DNA of 64,000 nucleotides, taken from an uncultured Methanomassiliicoccus sp. Its GTDB lineage: Archaea > Thermoplasmatota > Thermoplasmata > Methanomassiliicoccales > Methanomassiliicoccaceae. The position numbers and the translations under genes were made by a program. Positions 7,945 to 16,843 of this stretch are shown here, piece by piece (positions within the stretch are counted from its first letter, which is position 1; each line of letters opens with the position of its first letter). The DNA is taken from contig CAJKXZ010000006.1 in assembly GCA_905203995.1 (NCBI GenBank), positions 1 through 64,000 of the forward strand, read 5' to 3'. The notes under the pieces are model-generated. The model ran no database searches. It saw only the letters and a program-made list of their open reading frames with translations, and had not been told where the DNA came from.

Positions 7945-8872
7945 GCTTACGGATGAGCTCCTGCGTTGTTTGCGGATTCCCTGAAGTGTTAACCATATGA
8001 ATGTTAGCACTGCTCAGATATTCTTGGAAGAAGCTGTAGCGCAGATTTAATTTCCGTTCAGTCTTGATCAGTTGATGCGGATTACACAGATTGTTGTCCT
8101 TTAGGTATGATAAAGCTTCCTCGGCTGAAAGTTCAACCGTTAAGTCTGGATCTTCTGCATCCCTTTTTAACAGAATGATATGCCGGATAGTAGTCATCGG
8201 AATAACTGACTTACTGCCGGTGACCCAGCGAATGTCAGCTACTGCACGGCCTTTGGCATCAAATTCAGATGAGTCGACTAACGGCTGAAACTCATGCCAG
8301 ACCTTACCAATATCTGCATCAATGTAACAGTTCTTTTCAGAACCATAGACTAATGGATAACCCCCGCCGACTTTTGCAAAATACCAATCATCAGTGATTA
8401 GCCGGGCCCCCTTCATCCGCAATAATCCCCAGGAATGGGTAGTCTTACCGGTTTTAGAAGGGGCGATTAAGGTTACTCCGCCGAAAGGAGTATCGATGGC
8501 AGCACCGTGAACATGCGATAGGCCTTGATAACCATCCTCCAGTATATCGGAGGCTACGGCTAAAGCAATACTTTTTACCCAGCCATAGTAATCAAAATTG
8601 TAAAGGATAGCCGTGTGGCCGACATTGTCATAAAACACTTCTGTTTCATATGATGGGTCATTGAGTAAGATGATGGTGGCGTGCGGCCATACCGTATCTG
8701 ACATAGCGTGGAAGTTGCTTTCCCACATGTCTACCATTTTGCGGTCAGCAGCATAGAGCGCTACACAAATACCATGGATGTCGGCCTTAGCCATAATGAA
8801 TTTTTGAGAATCTGTTGACGGCTGGAGTTCAGACATTTCTTCTTGTGAGAGTAACGTAACTTTGTAAGACAT
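7934..8872 (-). CDS. HPr kinase/phosphorylase-like P-loop protein
   Basis: This 312-residue protein has a C-terminal domain resembling HPr kinase: HGAAI, then a P-loop APSKTGKTT at 137-145, and LITDDW at 159-163, the usual acidic pair after the loop. The N-terminal 120 residues are not recognised. Archaea generally lack the phosphotransferase system, so HPr is an unlikely substrate. The gene starts one base from the stop of the ArsD-like gene (stop-start overlap TAATG) and is the last of an arsA operon. It may act on a partner of that operon; this is inference. Confidence 0.65.
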   Translation of the reverse strand: MSYKVTLLSQEEMSELQPSTDSQKFIMAKADIHGICVALYAADRKMVDMWESNFHAMSDTVWPHATIILLNDPSYETEVFYDNVGHTAILYNFDYYGWVKSIALAVASDILEDGYQGLSHVHGAAIDTPFGGVTLIAPSKTGKTTHSWGLLRMKGARLITDDWYFAKVGGGYPLVYGSEKNCYIDADIGKVWHEFQPLVDSSEFDAKGRAVADIRWVTGSKSVIPMTTIRHIILLKRDAEDPDLTVELSAEEALSYLKDNNLCNPHQLIKTERKLNLRYSFFQEYLSSANIHMVNTSGNPQTTQELIRKLIQ

Positions 8873-9201
8873 TAAAGTCTCCCCTGGCTGATGGCGATCT
8901 CTGCCTTTTTAAAGGTCTCGGTAAGTTTTTCAGCAGTCGGTACACCGCCGTACAGTGTCAAAGATTCATTGATGAAGAGAGCAGGCGTTACCGCCTGTCC
9001 ATATTTGCTAAACAATGGCAAAATTGCACCGGTGAAAGCATAACGGGGAATCATTCTTGCCTCGGTAGCATGCACAAGATCGACTGAAGCCTCGATACCC
9101 GTCTCCTTCAGAACCTGACTGATTAATTCAAGATATTTTTCATCGAATTTTGCCAGCGAAGGGTTACAGCAGGCCATTGAGAGAATTGTTAGGCGCATCA
9201 T
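8872..9201 (-). CDS. ArsD-like thioredoxin-fold protein
   Basis: About 109 residues from the ATG at 9201 (an ATG at 9198 is equally possible; the frame also extends back into arsA). An N-terminal SMACCNPSLAKF with adjacent cysteines is followed by a helix, then VTPALFINESLTLYGG and PTAEKL. This is the strand, cis-Pro and helix order of thioredoxin-fold proteins and resembles the arsenic metallochaperone ArsD. ArsD normally hands arsenite to ArsA, and here the gene lies 4 bases after an arsA-family gene. Metal specificity cannot be read from the sequence. Confidence 0.55.
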   Translation of the reverse strand: MMRLTILSMACCNPSLAKFDEKYLELISQVLKETGIEASVDLVHATEARMIPRYAFTGAILPLFSKYGQAVTPALFINESLTLYGGVPTAEKLTETFKKAEIAISQGRL

Positions 9202-9205
9202 AAGA

Positions 9206-10126
9206 TCATTTTCCGTAAAGTGCTTCACCAACTTTCCGCAGATTTTCTAAGCCATAGATATCACTATCAAAGAGCGGAACTTCGGCACGGATCATCTCTT
9301 GGAATTTGCTATTGATTTCTGTGAGATATTTGTCTTGCGTTGCCCGTCGTTTCTCAAGGAACCAATTGCCTTGCAGAACTTCCTTGGGTATAACTTCATT
9401 AATGATGATCGAACGGACTTTTATACCAAAGCCACCGAGATCTTCAACCGCCCTCTCCGTCTCTTCAATCGGTAGTTTTTCGGGTAAGAGCACTAGATTG
9501 AAGGAAGAGGTAGTTGTATCCGACAAGGCCTTAACAGCTGAATCATATCTCGCTTTCTCTTTTTTAAGGTCGTCAAGCATCGATTCATCGTAAATGAAAC
9601 CGAGTGTTTCGGAAAGCTCCCGGCGATTCTGGATTTGGTTGGCGATATATCCTGACCAATCAAAAGGCATGCTCAGTTCACGCAGAGTGTGGCCGGTTGG
9701 AGCAGTATCAAAGACTACTTTATCGTGTTCGGTATCGCCCATATAGCTTACAAATTGATCAAAGGCAGCGATTTCTTCAGTGCAGGGTGTAGACAACAGA
9801 TCTGAACCAAACATCGATGAAAAGCCATTCATCATTTCATTCATCCTTGTTTGAAACACACCTACTGCTTTACGCGGGTTAATGTTCAAACCGCAGAGAT
9901 TTTTCTCTTTGCCAATTTTTACAACTTCAGTCTCACTAATATCCTGTTCATAAATGGCGGATAGCGATACCGTCGGATCGGTAGCAACAATCAAAGTTTT
10001 GTAACCATGATCTGATAGCCATAGAGCCGTTGTTGAGGCCATTGTTGTTTTGCCTACTCCGCCTTTGCCACCAAAGAATAAGAATTTTTTACTTTCAATA
10101 AGTTCGCGCATCTCTGCAGTTTCCAT
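9206..10126 (-). CDS. arsA: ArsA/GET3-family ATPase
   Basis: A single-domain P-loop ATPase of 306 residues. The deviant Walker A motif GGKGGVGKTT lies at 19-28, switch I near VATDPTVSLS, and switch II at DTAPTGHTLR, all family hallmarks. ArsA drives arsenite export and its relative GET3 delivers tail-anchored membrane proteins; the sequence does not decide which. The start is the ATG at 10126, behind a perfect GGGAGG site at 10134-10139; an upstream in-frame GTG (10144) is embedded before that site. It leads an operon with an ArsD-like gene and an HPrK-like gene. No ArsB or Acr3 pump lies next to it. Confidence 0.85.
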   Translation of the reverse strand: METAEMRELIESKKFLFFGGKGGVGKTTMASTTALWLSDHGYKTLIVATDPTVSLSAIYEQDISETEVVKIGKEKNLCGLNINPRKAVGVFQTRMNEMMNGFSSMFGSDLLSTPCTEEIAAFDQFVSYMGDTEHDKVVFDTAPTGHTLRELSMPFDWSGYIANQIQNRRELSETLGFIYDESMLDDLKKEKARYDSAVKALSDTTTSSFNLVLLPEKLPIEETERAVEDLGGFGIKVRSIIINEVIPKEVLQGNWFLEKRRATQDKYLTEINSKFQEMIRAEVPLFDSDIYGLENLRKVGEALYGK

Positions 10127-10381
10127 TTTTAAATCCTCCCGCACATCACATAGGCGTATTCAACCTTAAAAAGATTGCATAAATGTCAAAGAAGTATAAT
10201 GCATCCAGTGATTTAAGTCCGCTAAAGAGATGTGAAAATATTTTTCATACAATTAGCGATAAGTATTAGATAGCAAAAGCGGAGATGAGCGGTATATTGC
10301 CTCGTGATTGATACGAATTCAATTCAAAAACGATCATTACGTGGTGAACTATACATATGAAACTATTGTTTAGGTGAGACT

Positions 10382-10699
10382 ATGGCAGAATGCAAGGTTA
10401 CCGTAGACGCAGGCGTATGCAAAATGAAAACTGTCATAATAGCAAAAACCAATGAAGATGGCGAGGTTGAGCTGGATATTCAGAGTGATTGCTCTAAAGT
10501 TTTGGAAATGTCCTGGGGCATTAAACCGTTATATGCCTGGTCCTGTGTGGAATCACCCATGAATGAGACAGAGATTTACCAATTGGCTAGCAGATGTCTG
10601 AAACACGCTGCCTGCCCTGTCCCCTGTGCAGTGATGAAAGCAATAGAAGTAGCCGGTGAAATGGGTATTAAACGAGATGCTACTATTACCATTGAATAA
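10382..10699 (+). CDS. DUF6951-family protein
   Basis: A 105-residue protein with VDAGVCKMKT near the start, a central SDCSKV, and C-terminal AACPVPCAVMKAIEVA. This pattern of conserved cysteines matches my recollection of DUF6951 proteins, found mainly in methanogens; function is unknown. The cysteines at about 7, 13, 38, 55, 77, 83 and 87 could bind a metal or cluster. A TATA box (CTATACATA, 10349-10357) lies about 29 bases before the ATG and a modest terminator follows, so it is probably transcribed alone. Confidence 0.6.
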   Translation: MAECKVTVDAGVCKMKTVIIAKTNEDGEVELDIQSDCSKVLEMSWGIKPLYAWSCVESPMNETEIYQLASRCLKHAACPVPCAVMKAIEVAGEMGIKRDATITIE

Positions 10700-10707
10700 T
10701 TTTAAAA

Positions 10708-10721
10708 GGGCTGGAAGGCCC
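10708..10721 (+). terminator. Probable terminator after the DUF6951 gene
   Basis: A short GGGC / GCCC stem is followed by TTCTATTTCTTC. The stem is weak, but its position 8 bases after the stop is right. Confidence 0.5.
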
Positions 10722-10831
10722 CCTTCTATTTCTTCAGTCCTTTACCAATACTAAGTTCTAATGATCTGCAGCTTTGTTTATATCACTTAAAATCAATTAA
10801 GTGGTAGAGTAAATAATAAACAGGTGTAGAC

Positions 10832-11452
10832 ATGAAAGTTTTACTAATCAATGGCAGTCCCCATGAATATGGCTGTACCTATACATCACTTAGTGAAGTT
10901 GCTGGTGAATTGAATAAAGAGGGGGTTGAGACTCAAATTATCCATATTGGCACTAAGCCAATAATCGGCTGCATCGACTGTAAAAAATGTGTACAGAGTG
11001 GCTACTGCGTGTTTGATAAAGACCCCGTGAATGAATGCATCGACCTTGGAAAAGAAGCCGATGGTCTAGTTGTGGGATCGCCGGTTTATTATGCTGCCCC
11101 CAATGGTGCCTTATGCTCATTCTTGGATCGTATGTTTTATTGCAAATCAAAGTTTTTTGCATATAAACCAGGAGCTGCAGTTGTAAACTGCCGTCGCGGC
11201 GGAGCCAGTGCTGCTTTTGATCGACTTAATAAGTACTTTACAATTTCCAACATGCCTGTCGTATCCTCTCAGTATTGGAATTCCACTCATGGTTTTACGC
11301 CAGAAGAAGTGAAACAGGATCTGGAAGGCATGCAGACGATGAGAACACTTGGAAAGAATATGGCTTGGTTGATGAAGTGTATCGAGTATGCTAAAGATGT
11401 TCACCCCCATCCGCAAAAAGAGCCGCAGATTATGACGAATTTTATAAGATGA
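10832..11452 (+). CDS. Iron-sulfur flavoprotein, flavodoxin-like NAD(P)H:FMN reductase
   Basis: A 206-residue flavodoxin-fold protein. The FMN phosphate loop is NGSPHEYGCTYTS (8-20). Cysteines 47, 50, 53 and 59 form the compact C-x2-C-x2-C-x5-C set of iron-sulfur flavoproteins, which bind one [4Fe-4S] cluster and FMN. GSPVYYAAPNG is the second FMN loop. Relatives reduce oxygen, peroxide or small electron carriers in methanogens. A TATA box at 10775-10787 and an AGGTG site at 10822-10826 precede the ATG. A second protein with the same cysteine spacing lies at 37087-37638. Confidence 0.88.
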   Translation: MKVLLINGSPHEYGCTYTSLSEVAGELNKEGVETQIIHIGTKPIIGCIDCKKCVQSGYCVFDKDPVNECIDLGKEADGLVVGSPVYYAAPNGALCSFLDRMFYCKSKFFAYKPGAAVVNCRRGGASAAFDRLNKYFTISNMPVVSSQYWNSTHGFTPEEVKQDLEGMQTMRTLGKNMAWLMKCIEYAKDVHPHPQKEPQIMTNFIR

Positions 11453-11472
11453 AAGATTGCATCGAATTTTTC

Positions 11473-11490
11473 GGAGAGTTTATGCTCTCC
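11473..11490 (+). terminator. Terminator of the flavoprotein gene
   Basis: A six-pair stem GGAGAG / CTCTCC with a six-base loop is followed by TTTTTTT at 11500-11506. Confidence 0.8.
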
Positions 11491-11661
11491 AACTCTTAAT
11501 TTTTTTAGACATTACTTCAAAAACATGTATTTATGGCGATCAAGCTAAACGAATTACGATGCTGCTGTTTAAATATCATTCCTAAGCCAGCAATATCTAT
11601 CTCAACAATACGCACCTTCAATGAGTTATAAAAAATACATATAACATGATCTGTTTATATT

Positions 11662-11695
11662 AGAATATATACTATTTTGATAAAGTATATACTAG
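11662..11695 (+). promoter_or_regulatory. pst promoter with two near-identical AT-rich palindromes
   Basis: Two copies of the motif (A/G)TATATACTA lie about 20 bases apart; the second, AGTATATACT, is a perfect ten-base palindrome. The second copy is placed to act as the TATA element of pstS (GTG at 11729), so both could be operator half-sites for a phosphate-responsive repressor. No regulator gene is in the cluster. Confidence 0.5.
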
Positions 11696-11728
11696 ATATC
11701 GCTGGTTTATTTCTGAGGTGAAATATCA

Positions 11729-12580
11729 GTGAATGATCATCTAAAAGTCATTATTGCAGTCGTTTTGACTGCGGTAATCTGTGTCGCCGGTAGTGCAATG
11801 ATTTTTAACGGCGATGCTCAAGAAGGAAATAAAAATCAAACACTCACAATTGCTGGCTCAACAACAGTTCAGCCACTCATGAGTAAATTTCAAGAAGAGT
11901 TTGAAAAGTATGTAAACGTCACCCTGAATGTTAGCGGTGGTGGATCTAGTGCTGGTGCATCGGCTGTTATCCAGAACACTGCGGACATCGGCATGATGTC
12001 ACGAGATCCTAAACAGTCAGAACTAGATGGTGGTTTGAAAGCTACTGTTATCGGATTGGATGCAGTGGTTATTATTGTCAGTAAAGACGCGGGCGTCTCT
12101 AATCTGACGGTAGAACAGATCGCCAAGATCTATTCTGGAGAATACACTAATTGGAATCAAGTAGGTGGAAACGATAAAAAAATTAACCCCGTCGTAAGGG
12201 AAGAAGGTTCAGGAACACGTGATTGTCTTGAAGAAGCCCTCAAGTCTGCGTTAGATGGGTATGAAACCAGCAGTGCATTCCCTGCTGTTGAATCCACAGG
12301 ATCAATGAAAACAAGAGTAGAGAGCACGTCGGGAGCAATCGGTTATGTAAGTCTCAGCGCCGCCAGCGAACTGACTGCTGAAACCATCGCAGTCTCAGTA
12401 GATGGTGTCACAGCCTCGGTGGAAACGGTCAGCAGCAATGATTACCCCATCTATAGAACACTCATCCTTGCTACCAATGGTGAGGCTACGGGAATGACCG
12501 CTTTCTTCTTCAACTGGATTCTCAGTCCTGCAGGACAGAACATCGTTGAAGAGATGGGATTCGTGAAAGCTTCAGCATAA
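11729..12580 (+). CDS. pstS: Phosphate ABC transporter, substrate-binding protein
   Basis: It binds phosphate outside the membrane and delivers it to the permease. The N-terminal hydrophobic stretch (about 7-25) is a signal or anchor. The mature part opens TLTIAGSTTVQPLMSKF, followed by SGGGSSAGASAV, both typical PstS phosphate-binding loops. REEGSGTRD near 155 is the other conserved loop. The start is a GTG at 11729, with GAGGTG 8 bases upstream. It leads the operon pstS-pstCA-pstB with a 21-base gap. Length (283 residues) is normal. Confidence 0.93.
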   Translation: MNDHLKVIIAVVLTAVICVAGSAMIFNGDAQEGNKNQTLTIAGSTTVQPLMSKFQEEFEKYVNVTLNVSGGGSSAGASAVIQNTADIGMMSRDPKQSELDGGLKATVIGLDAVVIIVSKDAGVSNLTVEQIAKIYSGEYTNWNQVGGNDKKINPVVREEGSGTRDCLEEALKSALDGYETSSAFPAVESTGSMKTRVESTSGAIGYVSLSAASELTAETIAVSVDGVTASVETVSSNDYPIYRTLILATNGEATGMTAFFFNWILSPAGQNIVEEMGFVKASA

Positions 12581-12601
12581 TACTTTCCCTGGCGGTTATA
12601 A

Positions 12602-14578
12602 ATGAAAACGCATCTCTTTAAAAAAACATCTGGCACCTACAATAAAGACAATATGACCAAGTATTGTCTTGCGGCCGTCTCTTCGGCGGCTGCAGCCATC
12701 ATTTTTTTTATAATTATCTTCATTGTCGCGAACAGTGCTGATGCCATTTCAAATATCGGCATTATTGAATTTCTTACGGGAGATGTATGGAAGCCTAGTA
12801 CTGACACCTATGGAGCCTTGCCAATCATTATTGGAACGTTGCTGGTAACCATCGGTTCAATCCTTTTTGCAGTACCGTTGGGAATTGCAGCAGCAATCTT
12901 CATTTCCGAGATTGTTTCAGAAAGAGCACGAAATATTCTGAAACCGATCTGTGAGATTTTTGCAGGCATTCCTTCCGTAGTTTATGGTTTCTTTGGCATT
13001 ATTATTTTAGTGCCGTTCCTCCGTGATTTATTTCCGGAATACCTTGATTATGGCTATTCCTGGTTAACTGGTTCAATTTTACTGGGAATTATGGCACTTC
13101 CTACCATTATCTCTGTCGCCGATGACGCGATGCGAACGGTGCCCAAATCATATCGAGAGGCCTCAATGGCCATGGGTGCTACTCGGTGGGAAACAACAAG
13201 AAAAATTGTAATTCCTTCCGCGCTTTCGGGAATTTCCGCAGCGGTTATGCTGGGGATGGGACGGGCCATTGGCGAAACCATGGCCGTGATGATGGTTACC
13301 GGAAATACTGCCTTAGTTCCTGATCCCCTGTGGAATGTATTTGATATGGTCAGAACAATTACTGCCACTCTTGCCTTGGAAATGCCTAATGTGGTGATCG
13401 GCAGTACACATTATTCTGCACTATTCTTCCTTGCATTGATCTTGATGCTGATGGTCTTATTAATCAATCTGGCCGCCAAAATGATTGTTGAACGATCCAG
13501 AAAAAAATTTATGGAAAATAGTCCAGAAAAGACTTGGTTTTCTAAACTAGTGCCCAATAATATTAAATTACTTATTACTAAATACTCAAGTTTTATAAAA
13601 AGAACTTGTTCATGGCTGCTGCTGTTAACAATCTCCTACATGATTGCTTCTCTGTTCCTGACGCCAGTCTATGCAATCTTCATTGCCTTCGGCATAGTCA
13701 TAGTAATCGAAGGCGGTAAACAATTATCAAAAAAATTAAAATCTGTCAGCAGAGAAAGAATCGCACATCTTAGTTGCGCGGCGGCTATGGCTCTGATCAT
13801 TAGCATCCTAGTAGTACTGTTGGGCAACATCATTATCAAAGGCCTTCCGGCAATTTCTATGGAGTTTCTGACAGCTTTTCCCGCTAATGCTGGCTTGGAC
13901 GGTGGCATTTACCCAGCAATAATCGGTACTTTGAAACTGATTATTGGTACAAGCGTCATTGCCTTCCCCTTGGGAATAATTTCCGGTATCTATCTTGCAG
14001 AGTATGCCCAGCATACAAGATATGCCAAGATTATCAAAAATGCCATTGACATCCTTAATGGTACACCTTCAGTAGTCTTTGGTCTATTTGGAATGTCAGC
14101 ACTAGTTGTGTATCTGGGTATCGGCTACTCCTTAATCGGTGGCTGCATTACCTTGGCATTTTTAGTGCTGCCAGTGATTATCAAAACTACTGAAGAAGCC
14201 GTGTTGGCTGTCCCCGCAGAAATTCGTGAAGCCTCGCTGGCAATGGGCGTGAGTAAGTGGGAAACTACCATCAAAGTAGTTCTGCCTGCAGCCTTTGGCG
14301 GCGTATTAACAGGATTAATTCTCAGTCTAGGACGCGCAGCTGGTGAGACAGCTCCGATTATGTTTACGGCGGCAGTGGCTTTTCAGAGAGCACTTGGTAA
14401 TTCCCTTCTCGATCCGATCATGGCTCTGCCTTATCATCTCTATTATCTCGCTGCGGAAGTACCGGGATCGACGGATATGCAATACGGCACGGCGCTGGTC
14501 TTGCTAGCTATTGTGCTTTCGATGTTCTTACTAGCATCTGTCATTAGGCATTTCTATGCCAAAAAAGTAAAGTGGTGA
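12602..14578 (+). CDS. pstCA: Fused phosphate ABC permease PstC-PstA
   Basis: One 658-residue frame contains both membrane subunits that are normally separate. The first half carries PstC features: YGALPIIIGTL, AGIPSVVYGFFG and the coupling loop REASMAMGATRWETT. The second half carries PstA features: YPAIIGTLKLIIG, NGTPSVVFGLFG and REASLAMGVSKWETT. Both halves have the GRA.GET signature (GRAIGETMAV, GRAAGETAPI). About 12 membrane segments are visible, with a charged linker near residues 300-325. No stop or frameshift separates the halves, so the fusion looks genuine. The 3' end overlaps pstB. Confidence 0.93.
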   Translation: MKTHLFKKTSGTYNKDNMTKYCLAAVSSAAAAIIFFIIIFIVANSADAISNIGIIEFLTGDVWKPSTDTYGALPIIIGTLLVTIGSILFAVPLGIAAAIFISEIVSERARNILKPICEIFAGIPSVVYGFFGIIILVPFLRDLFPEYLDYGYSWLTGSILLGIMALPTIISVADDAMRTVPKSYREASMAMGATRWETTRKIVIPSALSGISAAVMLGMGRAIGETMAVMMVTGNTALVPDPLWNVFDMVRTITATLALEMPNVVIGSTHYSALFFLALILMLMVLLINLAAKMIVERSRKKFMENSPEKTWFSKLVPNNIKLLITKYSSFIKRTCSWLLLLTISYMIASLFLTPVYAIFIAFGIVIVIEGGKQLSKKLKSVSRERIAHLSCAAAMALIISILVVLLGNIIIKGLPAISMEFLTAFPANAGLDGGIYPAIIGTLKLIIGTSVIAFPLGIISGIYLAEYAQHTRYAKIIKNAIDILNGTPSVVFGLFGMSALVVYLGIGYSLIGGCITLAFLVLPVIIKTTEEAVLAVPAEIREASLAMGVSKWETTIKVVLPAAFGGVLTGLILSLGRAAGETAPIMFTAAVAFQRALGNSLLDPIMALPYHLYYLAAEVPGSTDMQYGTALVLLAIVLSMFLLASVIRHFYAKKVKW

Positions 14579-15339
14579 TTGAAATAGAATCTAAAATATT
14601 GGAGATCAAAGAGTTTAGTTTTTGGTATGGCAACAATCAAGCTCTTTTTAAAATTAATCTGCCCATCTACAAAAATAAAATCACAGCGATTATCGGTCCT
14701 TCTGGCTGTGGTAAATCTACACTTCTTCGCAGCTTAAACAGGATAAATGATCTGCTTGCTGGCAGCCGCCATCAGGGCGAGATTAATTTTCATGAGCAAA
14801 ACATCTACGAAGCTAATGATATAGTAATGCTTCGTAAGAAAATAGGCATGGTTTTCCAAAGGCCGTGTCCTTTTCCCATGAGTGTGCGGGCAAATATCGA
14901 ATATGGTCCTAAGATGCATGGGATTAAAGATGGTCAAAAACTAAACGAGATTGTTAGCAGTTCTCTCAAACAAGCGGCATTGTGGGAAGAAGTGTCAGAG
15001 GATTTGAATAAGTCTGCCTTATCTTTATCTGGTGGCCAACAACAAAGATTGTGCATCGCCCGCTCTCTTTCGATCGCTCCTGAAATAATCCTCATGGATG
15101 AACCAACGTCAGCTTTAGATCCTATCGCAACTGCCAAAATTGAAAGTCTAATGAGTGCTTTGAAAGAGAAGTATACAATAATTATTGTCACTCATAACAT
15201 GCAGCAGGCAGCGAGGATAAGCGATTACACTGCGTTCATGCATTTAGGAAAATTGATTGAGTTTGGGGAGACCGAACAACTCTTTCAAAACCCCCAGCAA
15301 GAGCTTACTGCAGAATACCTTGCAGGAAAATTTGGATGA
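14572..15339 (+). CDS. pstB: Phosphate ABC transporter, ATP-binding protein
   Basis: The cytosolic ATPase that powers phosphate import. Walker A is GPSGCGKST near residue 42, the Q-loop is VFQRPCPFPMS, the ABC signature is LSGGQQQRLCIARSL and Walker B is ILMDEPTSALD. The C-terminal FGETEQLF and YLAGKFG endings are typical of PstB. The start is a GTG at 14572 (or 14575) inside the end of pstCA, so translation is coupled. No phoU follows. Confidence 0.94.
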   Translation: MVIEIESKILEIKEFSFWYGNNQALFKINLPIYKNKITAIIGPSGCGKSTLLRSLNRINDLLAGSRHQGEINFHEQNIYEANDIVMLRKKIGMVFQRPCPFPMSVRANIEYGPKMHGIKDGQKLNEIVSSSLKQAALWEEVSEDLNKSALSLSGGQQQRLCIARSLSIAPEIILMDEPTSALDPIATAKIESLMSALKEKYTIIIVTHNMQQAARISDYTAFMHLGKLIEFGETEQLFQNPQQELTAEYLAGKFG

Positions 15340-15354
15340 TCTTGCACATCCAAA
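15331..15354 (+). terminator. Terminator of the pst operon, overlapping the pstB stop
   Basis: An eight-pair stem TTTGGATG / CATCCAAA with an eight-base loop includes the pstB stop codon and is followed by TTATTCTTCTTC. It directly abuts the stop of the converging CNNM gene and may serve both strands. Confidence 0.7.
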
Positions 15355-16626
15355 TTATTCTTCTTCATCAGCCGGTGGGAGTGGTTTCTTAATGATTAAC
15401 GCCTCCCGAATACGCCGGTTTTTAGTGGATTTTACAATCAGCGTAGCGTTAGGCAGTTCAACCCTATCACCTTTGATGGGGATTTTCTCCAGTTTATATT
15501 GGATAAAGCCACCGACCGTATGATCCTCATATTCACCGGGATTGAAATCTAGACCAATCTCTTCCATCACATCGTAGATGTTAGCACCACCCAGGACGGA
15601 ATAACGATCTTCGGCTTCTTTCGTCACCGAATATTCCACTTCATCGATCTCATCCCAGATCTCACCAACCAGCTCTTCCAGAATGTCTTCTAAGGTTACA
15701 ATTCCGAGAGTGCCGCCATATGAATCAAGAACAACAGCCATGTGCGTCTTCGATTTTTGCAGATCGTTGAGCAGGGTGGAAATCTTCATTGTTTCAGGAA
15801 CAAACTGGACCGGGCGAATAATATCAGCAATAAAGACATCTTCTGAATCGAAATACTTCGTGTAGAAGTCTTTTTCATAGACGACACCGACGATGTTATC
15901 GATATTGTCCTCGTAGACGGGTATTCTTGAGTAGCCGGTGGAAGTAAAGACATACTTCATCTCGTATCTGTCAGAGCGGATGTCAGCTGCTGCCACATCA
16001 ACTCTTGGTACCAGAATCTCTTCGACGGTGATATTATCGAATTCAATGGCCGATTTAATTAAATCGCTTTCACGTTTCTCAAGAGTGCCTTCCTCTTCAA
16101 TTTCATCAATCATTACCATTAATTCTTCTTCAGTCAGGGTTGGCGCTTCCCGGTTTTTCATGGATTTAGCAATTAAACTCTTAAGTTTAATGAAGAGGTA
16201 ACTCACGGGTGTGAAGATTTTAACCAGGATGTTTAATGACGGCGTAACCCGCATGGCAAACCGTTCAGAGTTCTCTTTAGCAATGCACTTAGGAGTAATT
16301 TCACCGAAAACCAGTAAGAAGATGGTCATGACGATTGTCGAATAACCGACACCCACAGCACCGAATTCTAGAGTGAATAACAGTGTACAAAGAGAAGTGG
16401 CTGCAATATTAACCAGGTTGTTTCCGATAAGAATTGTAGTTACTGATTTATCAAAATTCTCAGCTAACTTCAGAGCCTTTTCTGCTTTTTTGTTGCCCTC
16501 TTTAGCGTAGTTCTTAAGCCGGATTTTGTTAACACTGGAAAATGCTGTTTCAGATGCAGAAAAATATGCCGACAAACCGACTAAGATGATGAGTGCAATC
16601 ACCATTATTAAACTGGACTCGTCCAT
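15355..16626 (-). CDS. CNNM/CorC-type transporter (DUF21, CBS pair, CorC_HlyC)
   Basis: A 423-residue membrane protein with the standard domain order. The DUF21 membrane domain (about 1-190) opens with helices and contains SASETAFSSVNKIRL. A CBS pair (about 205-325) includes ILVPRVDV and YEDNIDNIVGVVYEKD, and the C-terminal CorC_HlyC domain runs from EDRYSVLGG to the end. Relatives export or regulate magnesium and other divalent cations. The promoter TATA (TTTTAAATA, about 16735-16745, minus strand) leaves an untranslated leader of about 90 bases that holds a hairpin at 16658-16681. Confidence 0.88.
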   Translation of the reverse strand: MDESSLIMVIALIILVGLSAYFSASETAFSSVNKIRLKNYAKEGNKKAEKALKLAENFDKSVTTILIGNNLVNIAATSLCTLLFTLEFGAVGVGYSTIVMTIFLLVFGEITPKCIAKENSERFAMRVTPSLNILVKIFTPVSYLFIKLKSLIAKSMKNREAPTLTEEELMVMIDEIEEEGTLEKRESDLIKSAIEFDNITVEEILVPRVDVAAADIRSDRYEMKYVFTSTGYSRIPVYEDNIDNIVGVVYEKDFYTKYFDSEDVFIADIIRPVQFVPETMKISTLLNDLQKSKTHMAVVLDSYGGTLGIVTLEDILEELVGEIWDEIDEVEYSVTKEAEDRYSVLGGANIYDVMEEIGLDFNPGEYEDHTVGGFIQYKLEKIPIKGDRVELPNATLIVKSTKNRRIREALIIKKPLPPADEEE

Positions 16627-16812
16627 TTAGTTGACCTCTGGCTTCTCATATCTTAAGAAGCGACTGAGCTTAGATTCGCTTGAGAAAATATGATGTAATC
16701 TCATAACTAGCCTTCGTTTGCATACATATCGGGGTATTTAAAAGTGATGAAATAGCAAATTAAACTGCGATTATTGCATGAATGAACAAATGTAATGCAT
16801 TTTCCAGAATTG

Positions 16813-16822
16813 TTATATAAAC
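16813..16822 (+). promoter_or_regulatory. TATA box of the pseudouridine synthase gene
   Basis: TTATATAAAC is centred about 26 bases before the ATG at 16844, so the transcript is probably leaderless. Confidence 0.7.
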
Positions 16823-16843
16823 ATCAAGTTTTAACATTAATAT

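Noticed and set aside
13054..14014. A frameshift or stop separating pstC and pstA
   Set aside because: The frame reads through the linker with normal codon use and no stop, so the fusion was accepted.
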